A stretch of DNA of 64,000 nt from Cyanobacteria bacterium SIG31 (GCA_015152465.1 SUTX01000007.1:1-64000); one strand, 5' to 3'. Shown: positions 49,090 through 60,005, numbered from the stretch's first letter. The notes: generated by a model not told the origin, from the letters alone. Made by a program: numbers and translations.

Positions 49090-50217
49090 TTATTCTGCAG
49101 AGAATTTTTTTATTAATTTTTGAGGAGCATTGATATCTTTTTTCTGTTCTTTGGTCAGAGCAAGGGAATCAATATTTAATAAAACTTTGCCTGAAGTTTC
49201 TTTTTCGATAGCTTTTTGTATTTTTTCAGGATACCAGCCTCTTTCTGCAAAATCAGATTTTTTTCTTGCGACCTCTTTTATGACTAAATCAAGATATTTT
49301 TGCAAGTTTCCTTTCATATCAATATCTTGATTAAGCATGATATATTCATCTAAAGGCATTGAATGTCTTTCGTTATTAAATCTAGCAGAAACGAGAATCA
49401 TATTGCTTAAAGAGTCTATTTTTTTGCGTGATTGTGGAACAATGTGTTCAACAGTTGCCATAGCAGAACAAATCAGTCTCCGAGCTATTTCTTGGTGTGA
49501 TTTTCGTGCATATTTAACAATAAACGCATCGACATCTCTTGCAGAATTTGGAAGTTTGTACCAAGTTTGATAAACCTTAATTACTCTATTTAAGTCGGCA
49601 CCTTTTGCTTTTACAGCTTTAATCATTTCTAAAGGTGGTTGTCTGCCAAAAGAGTTGTCTTCGATTTTTGCTAGAGCATTATCTCGAATTAATTGTACTA
49701 ATTCTGCAGTCGGAGGACCCATTTTTGCAATGTATTTATCAGCACTTTTAATAACTTTAATTTGTTTTTCTTTTAGTCTTGCTAAAGCTGCAGGTTGTAA
49801 ACTTTTTAAAATATCTTGGAAATTTAATTTTCCTTTATGTTTAGCATCTTTGAAAAGATTAAAAATAGCACTTTCTGTTTCGTGCATATAGCGTTCATAG
49901 ATTTGTAAGAGATTAATCGCTGATTGAGCATTTGGTCTTCTTTCGAGCTTTTGAAAGATTTCTTTTATTTCGCATTGAGGAAGCATAAATTTTCCACTAT
50001 AAGCACATTTTAATCTTTTTGTCTGACTTAATAAAAAATCCGCATCAATATTTCTGGCGCGGAAATTTATATTAGGAAAATTTGCAAAGCTTAAAACCGG
50101 CGATGCAGGAGCCTCTGATGGATTAAAACTCATCAGTGAAAGCTTATTATAGTTCAAGCCTTTTTTTGGAGCTTGATACATATGTCCCTGAATTGTCTGG
50201 TTAAACTGGATTCTCAT
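49090..50217 (-). CDS. HNH-nuclease-like protein with N-terminal NINFRAR tag
   Basis: CAYSGKFML (finger half) and ATVEHIVPQSRKKIDSLSNMILVSARFNNERHSMPLDEYI (H-N-H core); N-term region FANFPNINFRARN. Confidence 0.65.
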   Translation of the reverse strand: MRIQFNQTIQGHMYQAPKKGLNYNKLSLMSFNPSEAPASPVLSFANFPNINFRARNIDADFLLSQTKRLKCAYSGKFMLPQCEIKEIFQKLERRPNAQSAINLLQIYERYMHETESAIFNLFKDAKHKGKLNFQDILKSLQPAALARLKEKQIKVIKSADKYIAKMGPPTAELVQLIRDNALAKIEDNSFGRQPPLEMIKAVKAKGADLNRVIKVYQTWYKLPNSARDVDAFIVKYARKSHQEIARRLICSAMATVEHIVPQSRKKIDSLSNMILVSARFNNERHSMPLDEYIMLNQDIDMKGNLQKYLDLVIKEVARKKSDFAERGWYPEKIQKAIEKETSGKVLLNIDSLALTKEQKKDINAPQKLIKKFSAE

Positions 50218-50333
50218 AATATTTCCTTTATTATATAGGATAAAGCTTGTGAAACAAAATTTTTAACAAAAAAGATATATTTTGTTACAAAACTCAAAAA
50301 TTATTGTATAATGTTCATTATTGTGAGGTAAAA

Positions 50334-51659
50334 ATGAGAGAGACATCGGTAAAATATCCATTTCTAACTAGAGATGTAAAAATATATGAACAAGATAATG
50401 GACATAAAATAGTTCTTGCATACAAAGAAGGTGGAATGGTTAATGTTTCCAGTTGGGTTAAGACTGGTTCTATCAATGAAAATGATAAAAATAATGGGAT
50501 TTCACATTTTTTAGAACATTTAATGTTTAAAGGTACGCATAAACATCCAGCTGGCGAATTTGATCATATTTTGGAAGCGAGAGGGGCTATTGTGAATGCA
50601 GCAACTTGGAAAGATTATACATTTTATTATGTAACACTTCCAAAAGGTGAAAATAATGAAAATTTCAATCTTGCAATAGAATTACATGCTGATATGATGA
50701 CAGATCCGATTGTCCCTGATTATGAAATGGGGGCTCCTTTTGATGTAAACGATAAAACGGTGACAGATAAAAGAGAACGCCATGTTGTAATTGAAGAAAT
50801 TCGTATGAGGAAAGACCAGCCTTGGACAAAAGTTTATAATGCGACAAATCATGCGATGTACTCGGAACACCCATATAAGAGAGATGTAATAGGTACTCCT
50901 GAAATAATTTCACAAGTGTCTCAGGAAGAAATAATGAATTATTATAGAACGTTTTATTCTCCACAAAATGTTACAACAATTATTGTGGGCGAGTTTGATT
51001 TTGAAGAAGTACTTGAAAAAGTTAAAAAAGAATTTGATTGGGGAGAAAGGCCAAAACCTCCTGAGAGAAATATACTTCCAGATAAACCTGTGCAAAAAAC
51101 TGTTTATATCGAGCAAGAAGCAAATATTAATTCAACATTTATGATGTTTGGCTATTTGGGAGTTCCAGCGAGAGATTTAAAAAATCTTATTGCGTTAGAA
51201 ATGCTTTCAATAATTTTAGGCGAAGGTACAAGTTCAAGATTATATGTGAATTTGGTAGAAAATATTGACGAAAATATTTTTAACTTAATTGATGCAGAAA
51301 ATTATTCGTTCCGTGACGGTAGTAATTTCTTTGTGCAAGCGAATATAAATCCAGAATATAAAGAAAGAGCAATTGAACTTATAAAATTAGAGATAGAAAA
51401 ATTAAAAGAAGGTATTACAGAAAGAGAATTGAACAAGGCTAAAAAGAAACTAAAATCACAATTTGCATGTGAAGCAGAAACAGTTTCTGAAATTGGAGAA
51501 TCAATTGGTTATTATATGACTGTTTGTGACGATTTAGATCTTGCTGAAAGTTATATTCCAACTTGTGAATCAATAACGACAGAATTTCTTGTTGAAACTG
51601 CGAAAAAATATTTGAATATAAATAATGCTGTAGTATCAGTTTTATGTCCTAAAAAATAA
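50334..51659 (+). CDS. M16-family zinc peptidase (pitrilysin/insulinase-like)
   Basis: GISHFLEHLMFKGT (HxxEH), HVVIEEIRMRKD; C-terminal M16 domain; start moved to MRETSV. Confidence 0.96.
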   Translation: MRETSVKYPFLTRDVKIYEQDNGHKIVLAYKEGGMVNVSSWVKTGSINENDKNNGISHFLEHLMFKGTHKHPAGEFDHILEARGAIVNAATWKDYTFYYVTLPKGENNENFNLAIELHADMMTDPIVPDYEMGAPFDVNDKTVTDKRERHVVIEEIRMRKDQPWTKVYNATNHAMYSEHPYKRDVIGTPEIISQVSQEEIMNYYRTFYSPQNVTTIIVGEFDFEEVLEKVKKEFDWGERPKPPERNILPDKPVQKTVYIEQEANINSTFMMFGYLGVPARDLKNLIALEMLSIILGEGTSSRLYVNLVENIDENIFNLIDAENYSFRDGSNFFVQANINPEYKERAIELIKLEIEKLKEGITERELNKAKKKLKSQFACEAETVSEIGESIGYYMTVCDDLDLAESYIPTCESITTEFLVETAKKYLNINNAVVSVLCPKK

Positions 51660-51734
51660 TTCTAAAAAGGGATTGAATAGGAATAAAAAAATGTTATAAT
51701 AAGCATGCAAATCCCGAGCAGTGAGGCTTCAAGT

Positions 51735-51968
51735 ATGAAAAAATATGGTCTCTTAATTGTGTGTTTATTATTATCAAGCCTGCTTTTGTCAGCATGTGAT
51801 ACAAAGCCAAAGTCTCCTATTAAATATGAGAGAAAGCTTGGAAAGTATTTTGAAAATGAAAACATTGGTGGTGTGGTTGATTTGAGCGAAGGTCCAAAGC
51901 TGAGGTACAATGCCAATTTTGGGCCACGAGATTTAAATTTTGACATAAAAATAGTTAACCCATATTAA
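51735..51968 (+). CDS. small lipoprotein
   Basis: MKKYGLLIVCLLLSSLLLSAC lipobox; TATAAT upstream. Confidence 0.8.
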   Translation: MKKYGLLIVCLLLSSLLLSACDTKPKSPIKYERKLGKYFENENIGGVVDLSEGPKLRYNANFGPRDLNFDIKIVNPY

Positions 51969-52015
51969 AAATTTTAAGGCTTGACTCCGCAAAAAAAACT
52001 CGTTATAAAAATATT

Positions 52016-52375
52016 ATGAATACCGCAAATGATAGAAAATTTGTTGGAAGATTAGTTTTTGAAGTTTTAACGGAACGAAAAAATGTTCGTGAAGCTATCA
52101 AACTTTTTCCGGAAACAAAAGACTTGAGTATAGAATGCGCTTATCATGCTTTGGTGCATTATTCTGCAGATGAAGAAATGCGTTATAAAGACATTGAATA
52201 TCGAGAAGCGCAAGATGATTATTTAGAATTTTTAGCACAGACTTTAAGTGAGGGAAAAGCTTTGCCCAAAAACATAATTGACGAATACAAGCCTTATTAT
52301 AAAGGGACTTCAAAGGTTTGGATTGATGGTATACAAGGTTTTTGGAAAGAGTTTAAAAGGTTTATTAACATATAA
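52016..52375 (+). CDS. hypothetical protein, 119 aa
   Basis: ORF between lipoprotein and typA; no recognised domain. Confidence 0.65.
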   Translation: MNTANDRKFVGRLVFEVLTERKNVREAIKLFPETKDLSIECAYHALVHYSADEEMRYKDIEYREAQDDYLEFLAQTLSEGKALPKNIIDEYKPYYKGTSKVWIDGIQGFWKEFKRFINI

Positions 52376-52441
52376 TTTTCTTGCATTTTAAAGCATTTAG
52401 CAATAAAATATAAGTGTAAAACTTACACCAACGCAGGAAAT

Positions 52442-54238
52442 ATGAATATGGCAAAAAATATCAGAAATATAGCAATTATTGCACACGTTGACCACGGTAA
52501 AACAACAATGGTTGATTGTATGCTTAAACAAGCAGGTGCTTTCAGAGAAAACCAACAAGTGCAAGAACGTGTTCTTGATAGCAATGATTTAGAAAGAGAA
52601 AGAGGAATTACAATTCTTTCAAAAAACATTTCTATCGATTATAAAGGTACAAAAATTAATATTGTAGACACTCCTGGCCACGCTGACTTTGGTGGTGAAG
52701 TAGAACGAGTATTAGGTATGGTAGACGGTGCGCTTTTAATCGTTGACGCCGCAGAAGGACCAATGCCTCAAACAAGATTTGTGCTGTCAAAAGCTTTAGA
52801 GTTAGGTATTAGGATTATTGTCGTTTTAAACAAAATTGATAAACCTGCAGCAGATCCAGACGGAGCTTTAGATAAAGTTTTTGATTTGTTTACAGAACTT
52901 ACTGACAGAGAAGATTTAATAGATTTTCCATATATGTATGCAAGTAGTTTAAACGGTTTTGCAATCAAAAACCTTGATGACGAAAGAAAAGATATGATTC
53001 CATTATTAGATTGTATTATGGAAAACATAGCTGAACCTCCAGGAGACGCAACTAAACCTATGCAATTTAGAGCAACAACTCTTGATTATAACGAATATGT
53101 AGGAAGAATTGTAATAGGTCGTGTTGTAAATGGTGTTATAAAATCTCAAGACCAAGTCGCTTGGATTAACGCTGATGGTGTTGTAAATAGAGGAAAGATT
53201 ACTAAACTTTTTGGATTTAAAGATTTAGGTCGTGTTGAAATTGAATCTGCTGAGGCTGGCGATATTGTAGGTATTGCAGGTTTTTCTGATATTCAAATTG
53301 GCGAAACTTTATGCGACCCAAATAATATTGAAGCTTTACCTTTAATTAAAGTCGATGAGCCAACATTACAAATGAATTTTTCAGTTAATGATAGTCCTTT
53401 TGCTGGTCAAGAGGGTAAATTTGTTACGTCACGTCAATTAAGAAAAAGATTATATGATGAGCTAGAAAAGAACGTTTCTTTGAGAGTTGAAGATACAGAT
53501 TCTACCGACTGTTTCAAAGTTAGTGGTCGTGGGGAATTACACTTGGGTATATTAATTGAAACAATGAGACGTGAAGGATATGAATTTCAAGTATCAAAAC
53601 CAGAAGTAATCTTTAAAGGAGAGGGTGAAGATATCCAAGAACCGTTTGAAAACCTACTTGTTGATGTTCCAGAAGAATATGCTGGTTCTTGTATTGATAG
53701 ACTTTCTGGCAGAAAAGCTAATATGCAAGAAATGCATAATGCTAACGGTAGAACTAATATGAAATTTTCAATCCCAGCTCGTGGTTTAATTGGCTTCCGC
53801 TCGGAATTTATTCGTATGACTCGAGGCGAGGGCATTATGTATCACACTTTTGACGAGTATAAACCTTATGCTGGTGATATTCCAAAACAAAGAAGTGGCT
53901 CAATCCTTGCTCATGAACAAGGTGAAGCTATTCCTTATGCTTTAGCTCAGTTTGAAGATAGAGGAGTATTCTTTGTAACGCCTAAAACAAAAGTTTATAG
54001 AGGTATGATTATTGGAGAGGGAAATCGCCCTCAAGATATCGTAGTAAACATTTGCAAGACTAAAAAACTTACGAATATGAGAAGTGCAACTGCTGATGTT
54101 ATGGTAACATTGCAAGCTCATAAAGAATTAACTCTAGAAGATTGTTTGGAATATATTGCAGAGGATGAATTAGTTGAAATAACACCTGAAAACATTAGAA
54201 TGCGTAAGCAGGATTTGGTTAAATTCAAAAGCATATAA
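52442..54238 (+). CDS. typA: ribosome-associated GTPase TypA/BipA
   Basis: [28 protein letters not shown]...[40 protein letters not shown]. Confidence 0.98.
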   Translation: MNMAKNIRNIAIIAHVDHGKTTMVDCMLKQAGAFRENQQVQERVLDSNDLERERGITILSKNISIDYKGTKINIVDTPGHADFGGEVERVLGMVDGALLIVDAAEGPMPQTRFVLSKALELGIRIIVVLNKIDKPAADPDGALDKVFDLFTELTDREDLIDFPYMYASSLNGFAIKNLDDERKDMIPLLDCIMENIAEPPGDATKPMQFRATTLDYNEYVGRIVIGRVVNGVIKSQDQVAWINADGVVNRGKITKLFGFKDLGRVEIESAEAGDIVGIAGFSDIQIGETLCDPNNIEALPLIKVDEPTLQMNFSVNDSPFAGQEGKFVTSRQLRKRLYDELEKNVSLRVEDTDSTDCFKVSGRGELHLGILIETMRREGYEFQVSKPEVIFKGEGEDIQEPFENLLVDVPEEYAGSCIDRLSGRKANMQEMHNANGRTNMKFSIPARGLIGFRSEFIRMTRGEGIMYHTFDEYKPYAGDIPKQRSGSILAHEQGEAIPYALAQFEDRGVFFVTPKTKVYRGMIIGEGNRPQDIVVNICKTKKLTNMRSATADVMVTLQAHKELTLEDCLEYIAEDELVEITPENIRMRKQDLVKFKSI

Positions 54239-54243
54239 AAAGG

Positions 54244-55581
54244 TTATTTCCCTATACAAAAATGATCAAATATATTATCTAAAATATCATCAGTAATTAG
54301 CTCGCCTGTTAATTCATCAAGAGCAAGTAGAGAAGCTTTTACATCAATAGAAATTAAATCTTGCAATTCTTGTATGTTAGATGCAAGCAGAGCTTGATCT
54401 AATGATGCTCTAGCCCTTGATAAACAAGCTTGTTGACGTGAGTTTGTTACAAAATCTAAATTTTCAGGCTCAATATCACAGACTTTTTGAGTTAATGTTT
54501 GTTTTAGTTCTTGTACGCCTTCTCCGGTTAGGGCTGATATATAAACAGTGTCGGTATCTCTTTTGGTACAAATATCGCACTTATTTGCTATTACAATATG
54601 GTTTTTATCTTTTACTAAATCAAAAATTTCTTTATCTTCTTTTTGAATTCCTTGAGTAGAATCATAGACAAAAAGAACTAAATCAGCTTCGTTGAGGGAT
54701 TGTTTTGAATATTCAATTCCAATAGCTTCAACTTTATTTTCATTTTCATTAATTCCACGAATACCAGCTGTATCGACTAAAGTAACAGGAATACCTAAAT
54801 CGAGGGTTTCTTTTAAAACATCACGAGTTGTCCCTGCAATATCTGTGACGATTGCTCTATCAAGACTTAGTAAAGCATTAAAAAGGGAAGATTTACCAAC
54901 ATTTGGTTTTCCAACAATTGCAACAGAAACTCCTTGTCTTAGGATATTAGATGTATTAGCATTTGATAAAACTTTATCAATTTGATTTATTATATATTCG
55001 AATTTTTCGATTAAATATGAATATTCTGGTTCTGCAACATCTTCAGGAAAGTCGATGCCGGCTGTGATTCTTGAAAGAACTTCAAAAATTTCATTTCTTA
55101 TTTCATTAATTTTTTCTTTTAAAACACCAGATAAATTTTTTACTGAAACGGTTGCAAAATTGCTAGTTTTAGAATGAATTATATCTGCAACAGCTTCTGC
55201 TTGAGACAAATCTAAACGTTTGTTTAAAAATGCTCGTTTAGTAAATTCTCCTTTTTCTGCCATTCTTGCACCATTTTTTAGCACAAGGTTAAGTATATTT
55301 TTTACAACATTAATTCCGCCATGACATTGGATTTCAACTACATTTTCACCAGTATAACTATTCGGAGCAAAGAATGGTAAAACTAAACACTCGTCTATTT
55401 TTATCTCATTATCTACTATCCAGCCGTGATTAAATTTTCTTGGCTCAAAGTTTGTGTTTGTAAATATTTTTTCAATAATTTCAAATGCCTTTTCGCCTGA
55501 AATTCTAATTACTCCAACTCCACCCATTCCTAGTGGAGTAGCAATTGCAGCTATTGTGTCAAATTCTTGTAAAATATTCAT
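54244..55581 (-). CDS. mnmE: tRNA modification GTPase MnmE
   Basis: DTIAAIATPLGMGGVGVIRISGEKAF...VGKPNVGKSSLFNALLSLDRAIVTDIAGTTRDVLKE...ILDNIFDHFCIGK. Confidence 0.98.
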   Translation of the reverse strand: MNILQEFDTIAAIATPLGMGGVGVIRISGEKAFEIIEKIFTNTNFEPRKFNHGWIVDNEIKIDECLVLPFFAPNSYTGENVVEIQCHGGINVVKNILNLVLKNGARMAEKGEFTKRAFLNKRLDLSQAEAVADIIHSKTSNFATVSVKNLSGVLKEKINEIRNEIFEVLSRITAGIDFPEDVAEPEYSYLIEKFEYIINQIDKVLSNANTSNILRQGVSVAIVGKPNVGKSSLFNALLSLDRAIVTDIAGTTRDVLKETLDLGIPVTLVDTAGIRGINENENKVEAIGIEYSKQSLNEADLVLFVYDSTQGIQKEDKEIFDLVKDKNHIVIANKCDICTKRDTDTVYISALTGEGVQELKQTLTQKVCDIEPENLDFVTNSRQQACLSRARASLDQALLASNIQELQDLISIDVKASLLALDELTGELITDDILDNIFDHFCIGK

Positions 55582-55671
55582 AAGCTAATTATAGCTCAAA
55601 AGCTTTAAAACTGTATTTATTTTTCTTTTTATGCTATCTTAGGTACTATAGAATACTTTTAAAGGGTTTGT

Positions 55672-57411
55672 ATGAGAGAAGATTTAATTAAAGTTTCTGT
55701 TATTGTTCCTGCATATAATGTTGAAAAATATATACAAAAATGCTTAGATTCTCTTATTAATCAGACATTAAAAGAAATAGAAATAATTGTTGTTGACGAT
55801 GGTTCAAGCGATAAAACTGCGGAGATTGTTTCTTCTTTTTGTAAAAATGATGATAGAGTAAAATTAATCAAACAAAAGAATAAAAAGCAGGGTGAAGCCA
55901 GAAATAACGGTATCAAACACTCTGAAGGTGAATATATTGGATTTATTGACTCTGATGATTGGGTTGATTTAGATTATTTTGAAAAATTATACAACGCAGC
56001 AAAAAAATATGATTCAGACATTGCTTTAGCGGATTATGTAAGAATTGGTAACGGAAAAACTAAAAAACGTTTGAATCTAAAAAAAGAAATTCTTGTAACA
56101 GATATAGATTCTAAATTTAATTTATGCAAACAGGCAAAACATCCGTGTCCAACTAATAAAATTTATAGAAAAGACTTGTTAATTAAAAATAAATTAACAT
56201 TTCCTGTAGACATTTTTTGTGAAGATAAAATTTTTACTTGCAAAGCTGTGTATTTTGCAAATTCAGTAGTCAGCGTTCCTAATACTTTCTACTATTATTT
56301 TAGAAGACCACATTCTACAGTATTAACGAAAGGTGTTGGGCAAGATAAAAACAATGCACAACAAGAAGTTTTGAAATTTTTAAGAGAAAAAAATGTAGAA
56401 CTAAAATCTAGTTGTTTTTGGGCTGTAAAAAAGAATTACAAAAAATTTGGTATTTTATGGTATCAAATAAAAGAGGGGATTAAGACAGAGAAACATTTAC
56501 TTTTTGGGGTTATAAAAGTAAAAGAAAAAAGTTTAGCAAAAGCTTTAGCTAGAGCTGAACGAAAGAGGTTGTTAAAAGAATTCAAAGAAAAAAGCAGTAA
56601 AAAACTTACAATTCCAGACTTTTATTCAACAGATTATAATGATTCGTCTAATATTGATTTAATTACAATAGCATTTAATAATCCAAAGATTATAGAATAT
56701 CAAATTAAACTCTATAGAAAGTTTCTTTTGGGAAATTTCAAACACATTGTTTGCGATAATTCAAATCAAGAAGAATCTGCTTTAAAAATTAGAGAAATTT
56801 GTGAAAGTAACAACATTACATATCGCAGAGTTACGATTGATTGTCCGTCTGGTTATTCCGATTCTCATGGCAGAGCTCTTAATTGGACGTATCACAATGT
56901 AATAAAGCTAAGAAAAAATGACTTTGGCTTTATCGACCATGATTTTTTCCCAATAAAACAGTTTAATATTGAAGATTATTTAAGAGAAAATAACCTTTAT
57001 GGATTTATTCGTAAAACAAAGAAAATATGGTTTTTATGGCCAGCTTTTTCATTTTTTAAATACGATTATGTAAAAAAATTGAAACTTAATTTCAGAAAAC
57101 ATAAAGATTTTGGATTTTTTCATCATGCTGGAGCGGATTCTGGAAGTGGAAATTGGGGGCCGTTGTATAGTAAATATGATATTTCAAAAATTCCACATGT
57201 GACTTGTGAATTTTTTGATGTTGTTAATAATAGAAAACCTAATGAAGAAGATTATAAAACTGGATATGAGCCTTATATACAAGAAAATTTGTCTCAGTTT
57301 ATTGATGATTCTAAATGGCTTCATTCTCTCTGTGGTGCAGAATGGCGAAATAATGTAGGAAAGAAAAACGAAATCATTTATAAAATGTTAGAAGATTATT
57401 TAAACACTTAA
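55672..57411 (+). CDS. two-domain glycosyltransferase (GT2 N-terminus, second GT-like domain C-terminus)
   Basis: VSVIVPAYNVEKYIQKCLDSLINQTLKEIEIIVVDDGSSDKTAEI...GFIDSDDWVD; second half IDLITIAFNNPKIIEYQIKLYRKF...FIDHDFFPI. Confidence 0.88.
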   Translation: MREDLIKVSVIVPAYNVEKYIQKCLDSLINQTLKEIEIIVVDDGSSDKTAEIVSSFCKNDDRVKLIKQKNKKQGEARNNGIKHSEGEYIGFIDSDDWVDLDYFEKLYNAAKKYDSDIALADYVRIGNGKTKKRLNLKKEILVTDIDSKFNLCKQAKHPCPTNKIYRKDLLIKNKLTFPVDIFCEDKIFTCKAVYFANSVVSVPNTFYYYFRRPHSTVLTKGVGQDKNNAQQEVLKFLREKNVELKSSCFWAVKKNYKKFGILWYQIKEGIKTEKHLLFGVIKVKEKSLAKALARAERKRLLKEFKEKSSKKLTIPDFYSTDYNDSSNIDLITIAFNNPKIIEYQIKLYRKFLLGNFKHIVCDNSNQEESALKIREICESNNITYRRVTIDCPSGYSDSHGRALNWTYHNVIKLRKNDFGFIDHDFFPIKQFNIEDYLRENNLYGFIRKTKKIWFLWPAFSFFKYDYVKKLKLNFRKHKDFGFFHHAGADSGSGNWGPLYSKYDISKIPHVTCEFFDVVNNRKPNEEDYKTGYEPYIQENLSQFIDDSKWLHSLCGAEWRNNVGKKNEIIYKMLEDYLNT

Positions 57412-57421
57412 AAGGGATCTA

Positions 57422-57928
57422 ATGAAATTTTCAAAGTATAAAAAATTTTTAGGTATAGAATATGGTGATAATTTCCAAGTAACAATATATTTATTTGGAC
57501 TTCGTTTAAGAGGAAGATGTTTGTATAATTTGTTTTTTGGAAATCCTTTAAAAACAAATTGTTCTATCTTCAACTTAGATGAGCTGTTAAAAAAGAAAAC
57601 ATTATTCCTTCATCCTGTAGGTGTTTGTATTGCAAAAGATGCTAAAATTGGTGAAAATTGCTCTATAAATCAAAATGTAACAATTGGACGTGGAGCAAGC
57701 GGTTTTTCGACAATCGGAAATAACGTACAGATATATTCTGGAGCGGTTATTATTGGTGATATAATCATTGGTGACAATGCGATAATAGGAGCCAATGCTG
57801 TTGTAACAAAAGATGTTGCTGCAAAAACGGTTGTTGCTGGTGTTCCTGCAAAGTATATTCGAGAAGTCAAAGATGAAGAAATTGAGAATTATTTAAGCTT
57901 TCATCGTTCTAAATTTAAAAACAAGTAG
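57422..57928 (+). CDS. hexapeptide-repeat acyltransferase (serine O-acetyltransferase-like)
   Basis: Left-handed beta-helix hexapeptides IGENCSINQNVTIG...IGNNVQIYSGAVIIGDIIIGDNAIIGANAVVTKDVAAKTVVAGVPAKYI. Confidence 0.9.
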   Translation: MKFSKYKKFLGIEYGDNFQVTIYLFGLRLRGRCLYNLFFGNPLKTNCSIFNLDELLKKKTLFLHPVGVCIAKDAKIGENCSINQNVTIGRGASGFSTIGNNVQIYSGAVIIGDIIIGDNAIIGANAVVTKDVAAKTVVAGVPAKYIREVKDEEIENYLSFHRSKFKNK

Positions 57929-57936
57929 GATAAAAT

Positions 57937-58680
57937 ATGGTAAAAAAAATATCTGTAGTAATTCCGACATTACAAAAAAATACAACTCTTTTGTTCAAAC
58001 TTTTGGACAATTTATCTAAGGATGATGGAGTTGGAGAAATTATTGTTATAGACAATTCTACTAAAGGATTGGACTATAATTGCGAAAAATTGAAACTAAT
58101 ATCTCCAAAAGAAAATATGTTTGTTAATCCGAGTTGGAATTTGGGTGTTAAAGAAGCAAAATATAAAATAGTGGCATTATTGAATGATGATATTATTGTT
58201 CCGGAAAGATTTTGCTCTAGTGTTGCCAAGAAAATGAACTCCAATATGGGGTGTATTGGATGTAGTAGAAGATTTATTAGAGAAATTAACGATTACGATG
58301 TGGTTCCAGAAAAAAAAGAAATAGAACTTACAGAAATAAGTTTTAGAAATCTTCATTGGGGAATTGCAATATTCTTTTATAAAACATCTTATTATGATAT
58401 TCCTGAAAATTTAAAAATATATTGCGGGGATGATTGGTTAATTTATAAGAATAATAAGGCTAAAAGAAAAAATTATTGTATTCAAAACCAAATAATTCAT
58501 CATTATGGCAGTTTATCTAGTGGTAGTGTTGAATTCAACAGAGTTTTGCATGATGAAGAGAAAATATACAGAAAATTAACATTTAGTTTTATAGAGAATA
58601 TTTTTAGCTATAAAAGAGATTTCAGTGGTTTTAGATTAAACTTGCTAGGGTTAAAATTTTCTAAAAAATTTTCGGAGTAA
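57937..58680 (+). CDS. GT2-family glycosyltransferase-like protein
   Basis: KISVVIPTLQKNTTLLFKLLDNL...EIIVIDNSTKG...NPSWNLGVKEAKYKIVALLNDDIIV. Confidence 0.85.
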   Translation: MVKKISVVIPTLQKNTTLLFKLLDNLSKDDGVGEIIVIDNSTKGLDYNCEKLKLISPKENMFVNPSWNLGVKEAKYKIVALLNDDIIVPERFCSSVAKKMNSNMGCIGCSRRFIREINDYDVVPEKKEIELTEISFRNLHWGIAIFFYKTSYYDIPENLKIYCGDDWLIYKNNKAKRKNYCIQNQIIHHYGSLSSGSVEFNRVLHDEEKIYRKLTFSFIENIFSYKRDFSGFRLNLLGLKFSKKFSE

Positions 58681-58688
58681 TAAAAAAT

Positions 58689-60005
58689 ATGAAGCTAGAA
58701 GATATAGTAAAAATAACCAATGCAAAGGTTATAGGAAATCTTGAAAAAAATATTGATGTACAGATTTCAACAGATACTCGCACAATTAAAAAAGGAGATT
58801 TTTACTTACCTCTAAAAGGCGCATCTTTTGATGGTGAAAAGTTTATTGAGCAAGCAATAGAAAAAGGTGCGATAGGTTCTTTTTGTACGGAGGGCTCTAT
58901 CTCTATTAATAAGTCTGTAGATGGTGAACCAATTCCTCTTTTGCTTCAAGTCCCAGATACATTAGTTGCTTATCTTCAACTCGCAAATTATCGGAGAAGA
59001 CAACTCGATTTTACTGTTGTTGCAATTACTGGAAGCTCTGGCAAAACAACAACAAAAGAAATAGTTGCCTCAACTTTAGGGGCAAAATTTAAGGTTTTTA
59101 AAACGCCATTGAACCATAATAATGAAGTTGGTTTTTGTCAAACAATTTTTGCAACTCCTGAGGACACAGAAGTTTTGGTTCTTGAAATGGGTATGCGAGG
59201 TCTTGGCGAAATAGAACTTCTTTCAAAATATGCAGAACCTGATATTTCAATTGTTTCAAATGTCGGTACAGCTCATATAGGTCGACTAGGTTCAAGAGAA
59301 AACATTGCAAAAGCAAAATGTGAGATTGTTAAATACCAACGTGGAAAAACTTTTATAGCACATGATGACGAAATTATTAAAAAAACAATTGATTTTAATG
59401 GAGAAAAAGTTTTTTACTCAATTAATGATGTAAAAGTTTTAGAAAAAAGAGCTAATTATTCTAAGTTTGAATATTTAGGAAATATTTATGAACTAAATGT
59501 TGGCGGTAACTATAATATAGAAAATGCATTATCTGCAGTTAATGTAGGTATAAAATTAGGACTAAGTATTAGTGAAATACAACAAGGCTTAAAAAATTAC
59601 AGACCGATAGAAAAACGTTGGGAAGCAGTAAATGCAGGTGGTTTTGAAATAATTAACGACAGTTATAATGCAAATCCTGAATCAATGAGAGCTTTTGTTG
59701 ATACAATTTTTGAACTGTATGAAGATTATCTTCTTGTGCTCGGTGATATGGGTGAGCTAGGTGAAAAAGAAGAGAGCTATCATAAAGAACTTGGAGAATA
59801 TATTTTCAAAAAAAATTCTAAGGCAAGAGTTTTAACAGTGGGGAATCTCTCTGAAAATATTTCTAGAGAATGTGACGGGAAACATTTTAGTGATATTAGC
59901 CAAGTTGTTGAATATATAAAAAATAATATTTCAAAATCAACAAGAATTTTCCTCAAAGCTTCTCGTAGCATGAAGTTTGAAAATATAATTTCTTTATTGA
60001 GTTAA
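58689..60005 (+). CDS. murF: UDP-MurNAc-tripeptide--D-Ala-D-Ala ligase
   Basis: STDTRTIKKGDFYLPLKGASFDGEKFI...ITGSSGKTTTKEI...KTPLNHNNEVGFCQTIF...INDSYNANPESMRAF. Confidence 0.97.
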   Translation: MKLEDIVKITNAKVIGNLEKNIDVQISTDTRTIKKGDFYLPLKGASFDGEKFIEQAIEKGAIGSFCTEGSISINKSVDGEPIPLLLQVPDTLVAYLQLANYRRRQLDFTVVAITGSSGKTTTKEIVASTLGAKFKVFKTPLNHNNEVGFCQTIFATPEDTEVLVLEMGMRGLGEIELLSKYAEPDISIVSNVGTAHIGRLGSRENIAKAKCEIVKYQRGKTFIAHDDEIIKKTIDFNGEKVFYSINDVKVLEKRANYSKFEYLGNIYELNVGGNYNIENALSAVNVGIKLGLSISEIQQGLKNYRPIEKRWEAVNAGGFEIINDSYNANPESMRAFVDTIFELYEDYLLVLGDMGELGEKEESYHKELGEYIFKKNSKARVLTVGNLSENISRECDGKHFSDISQVVEYIKNNISKSTRIFLKASRSMKFENIISLLS

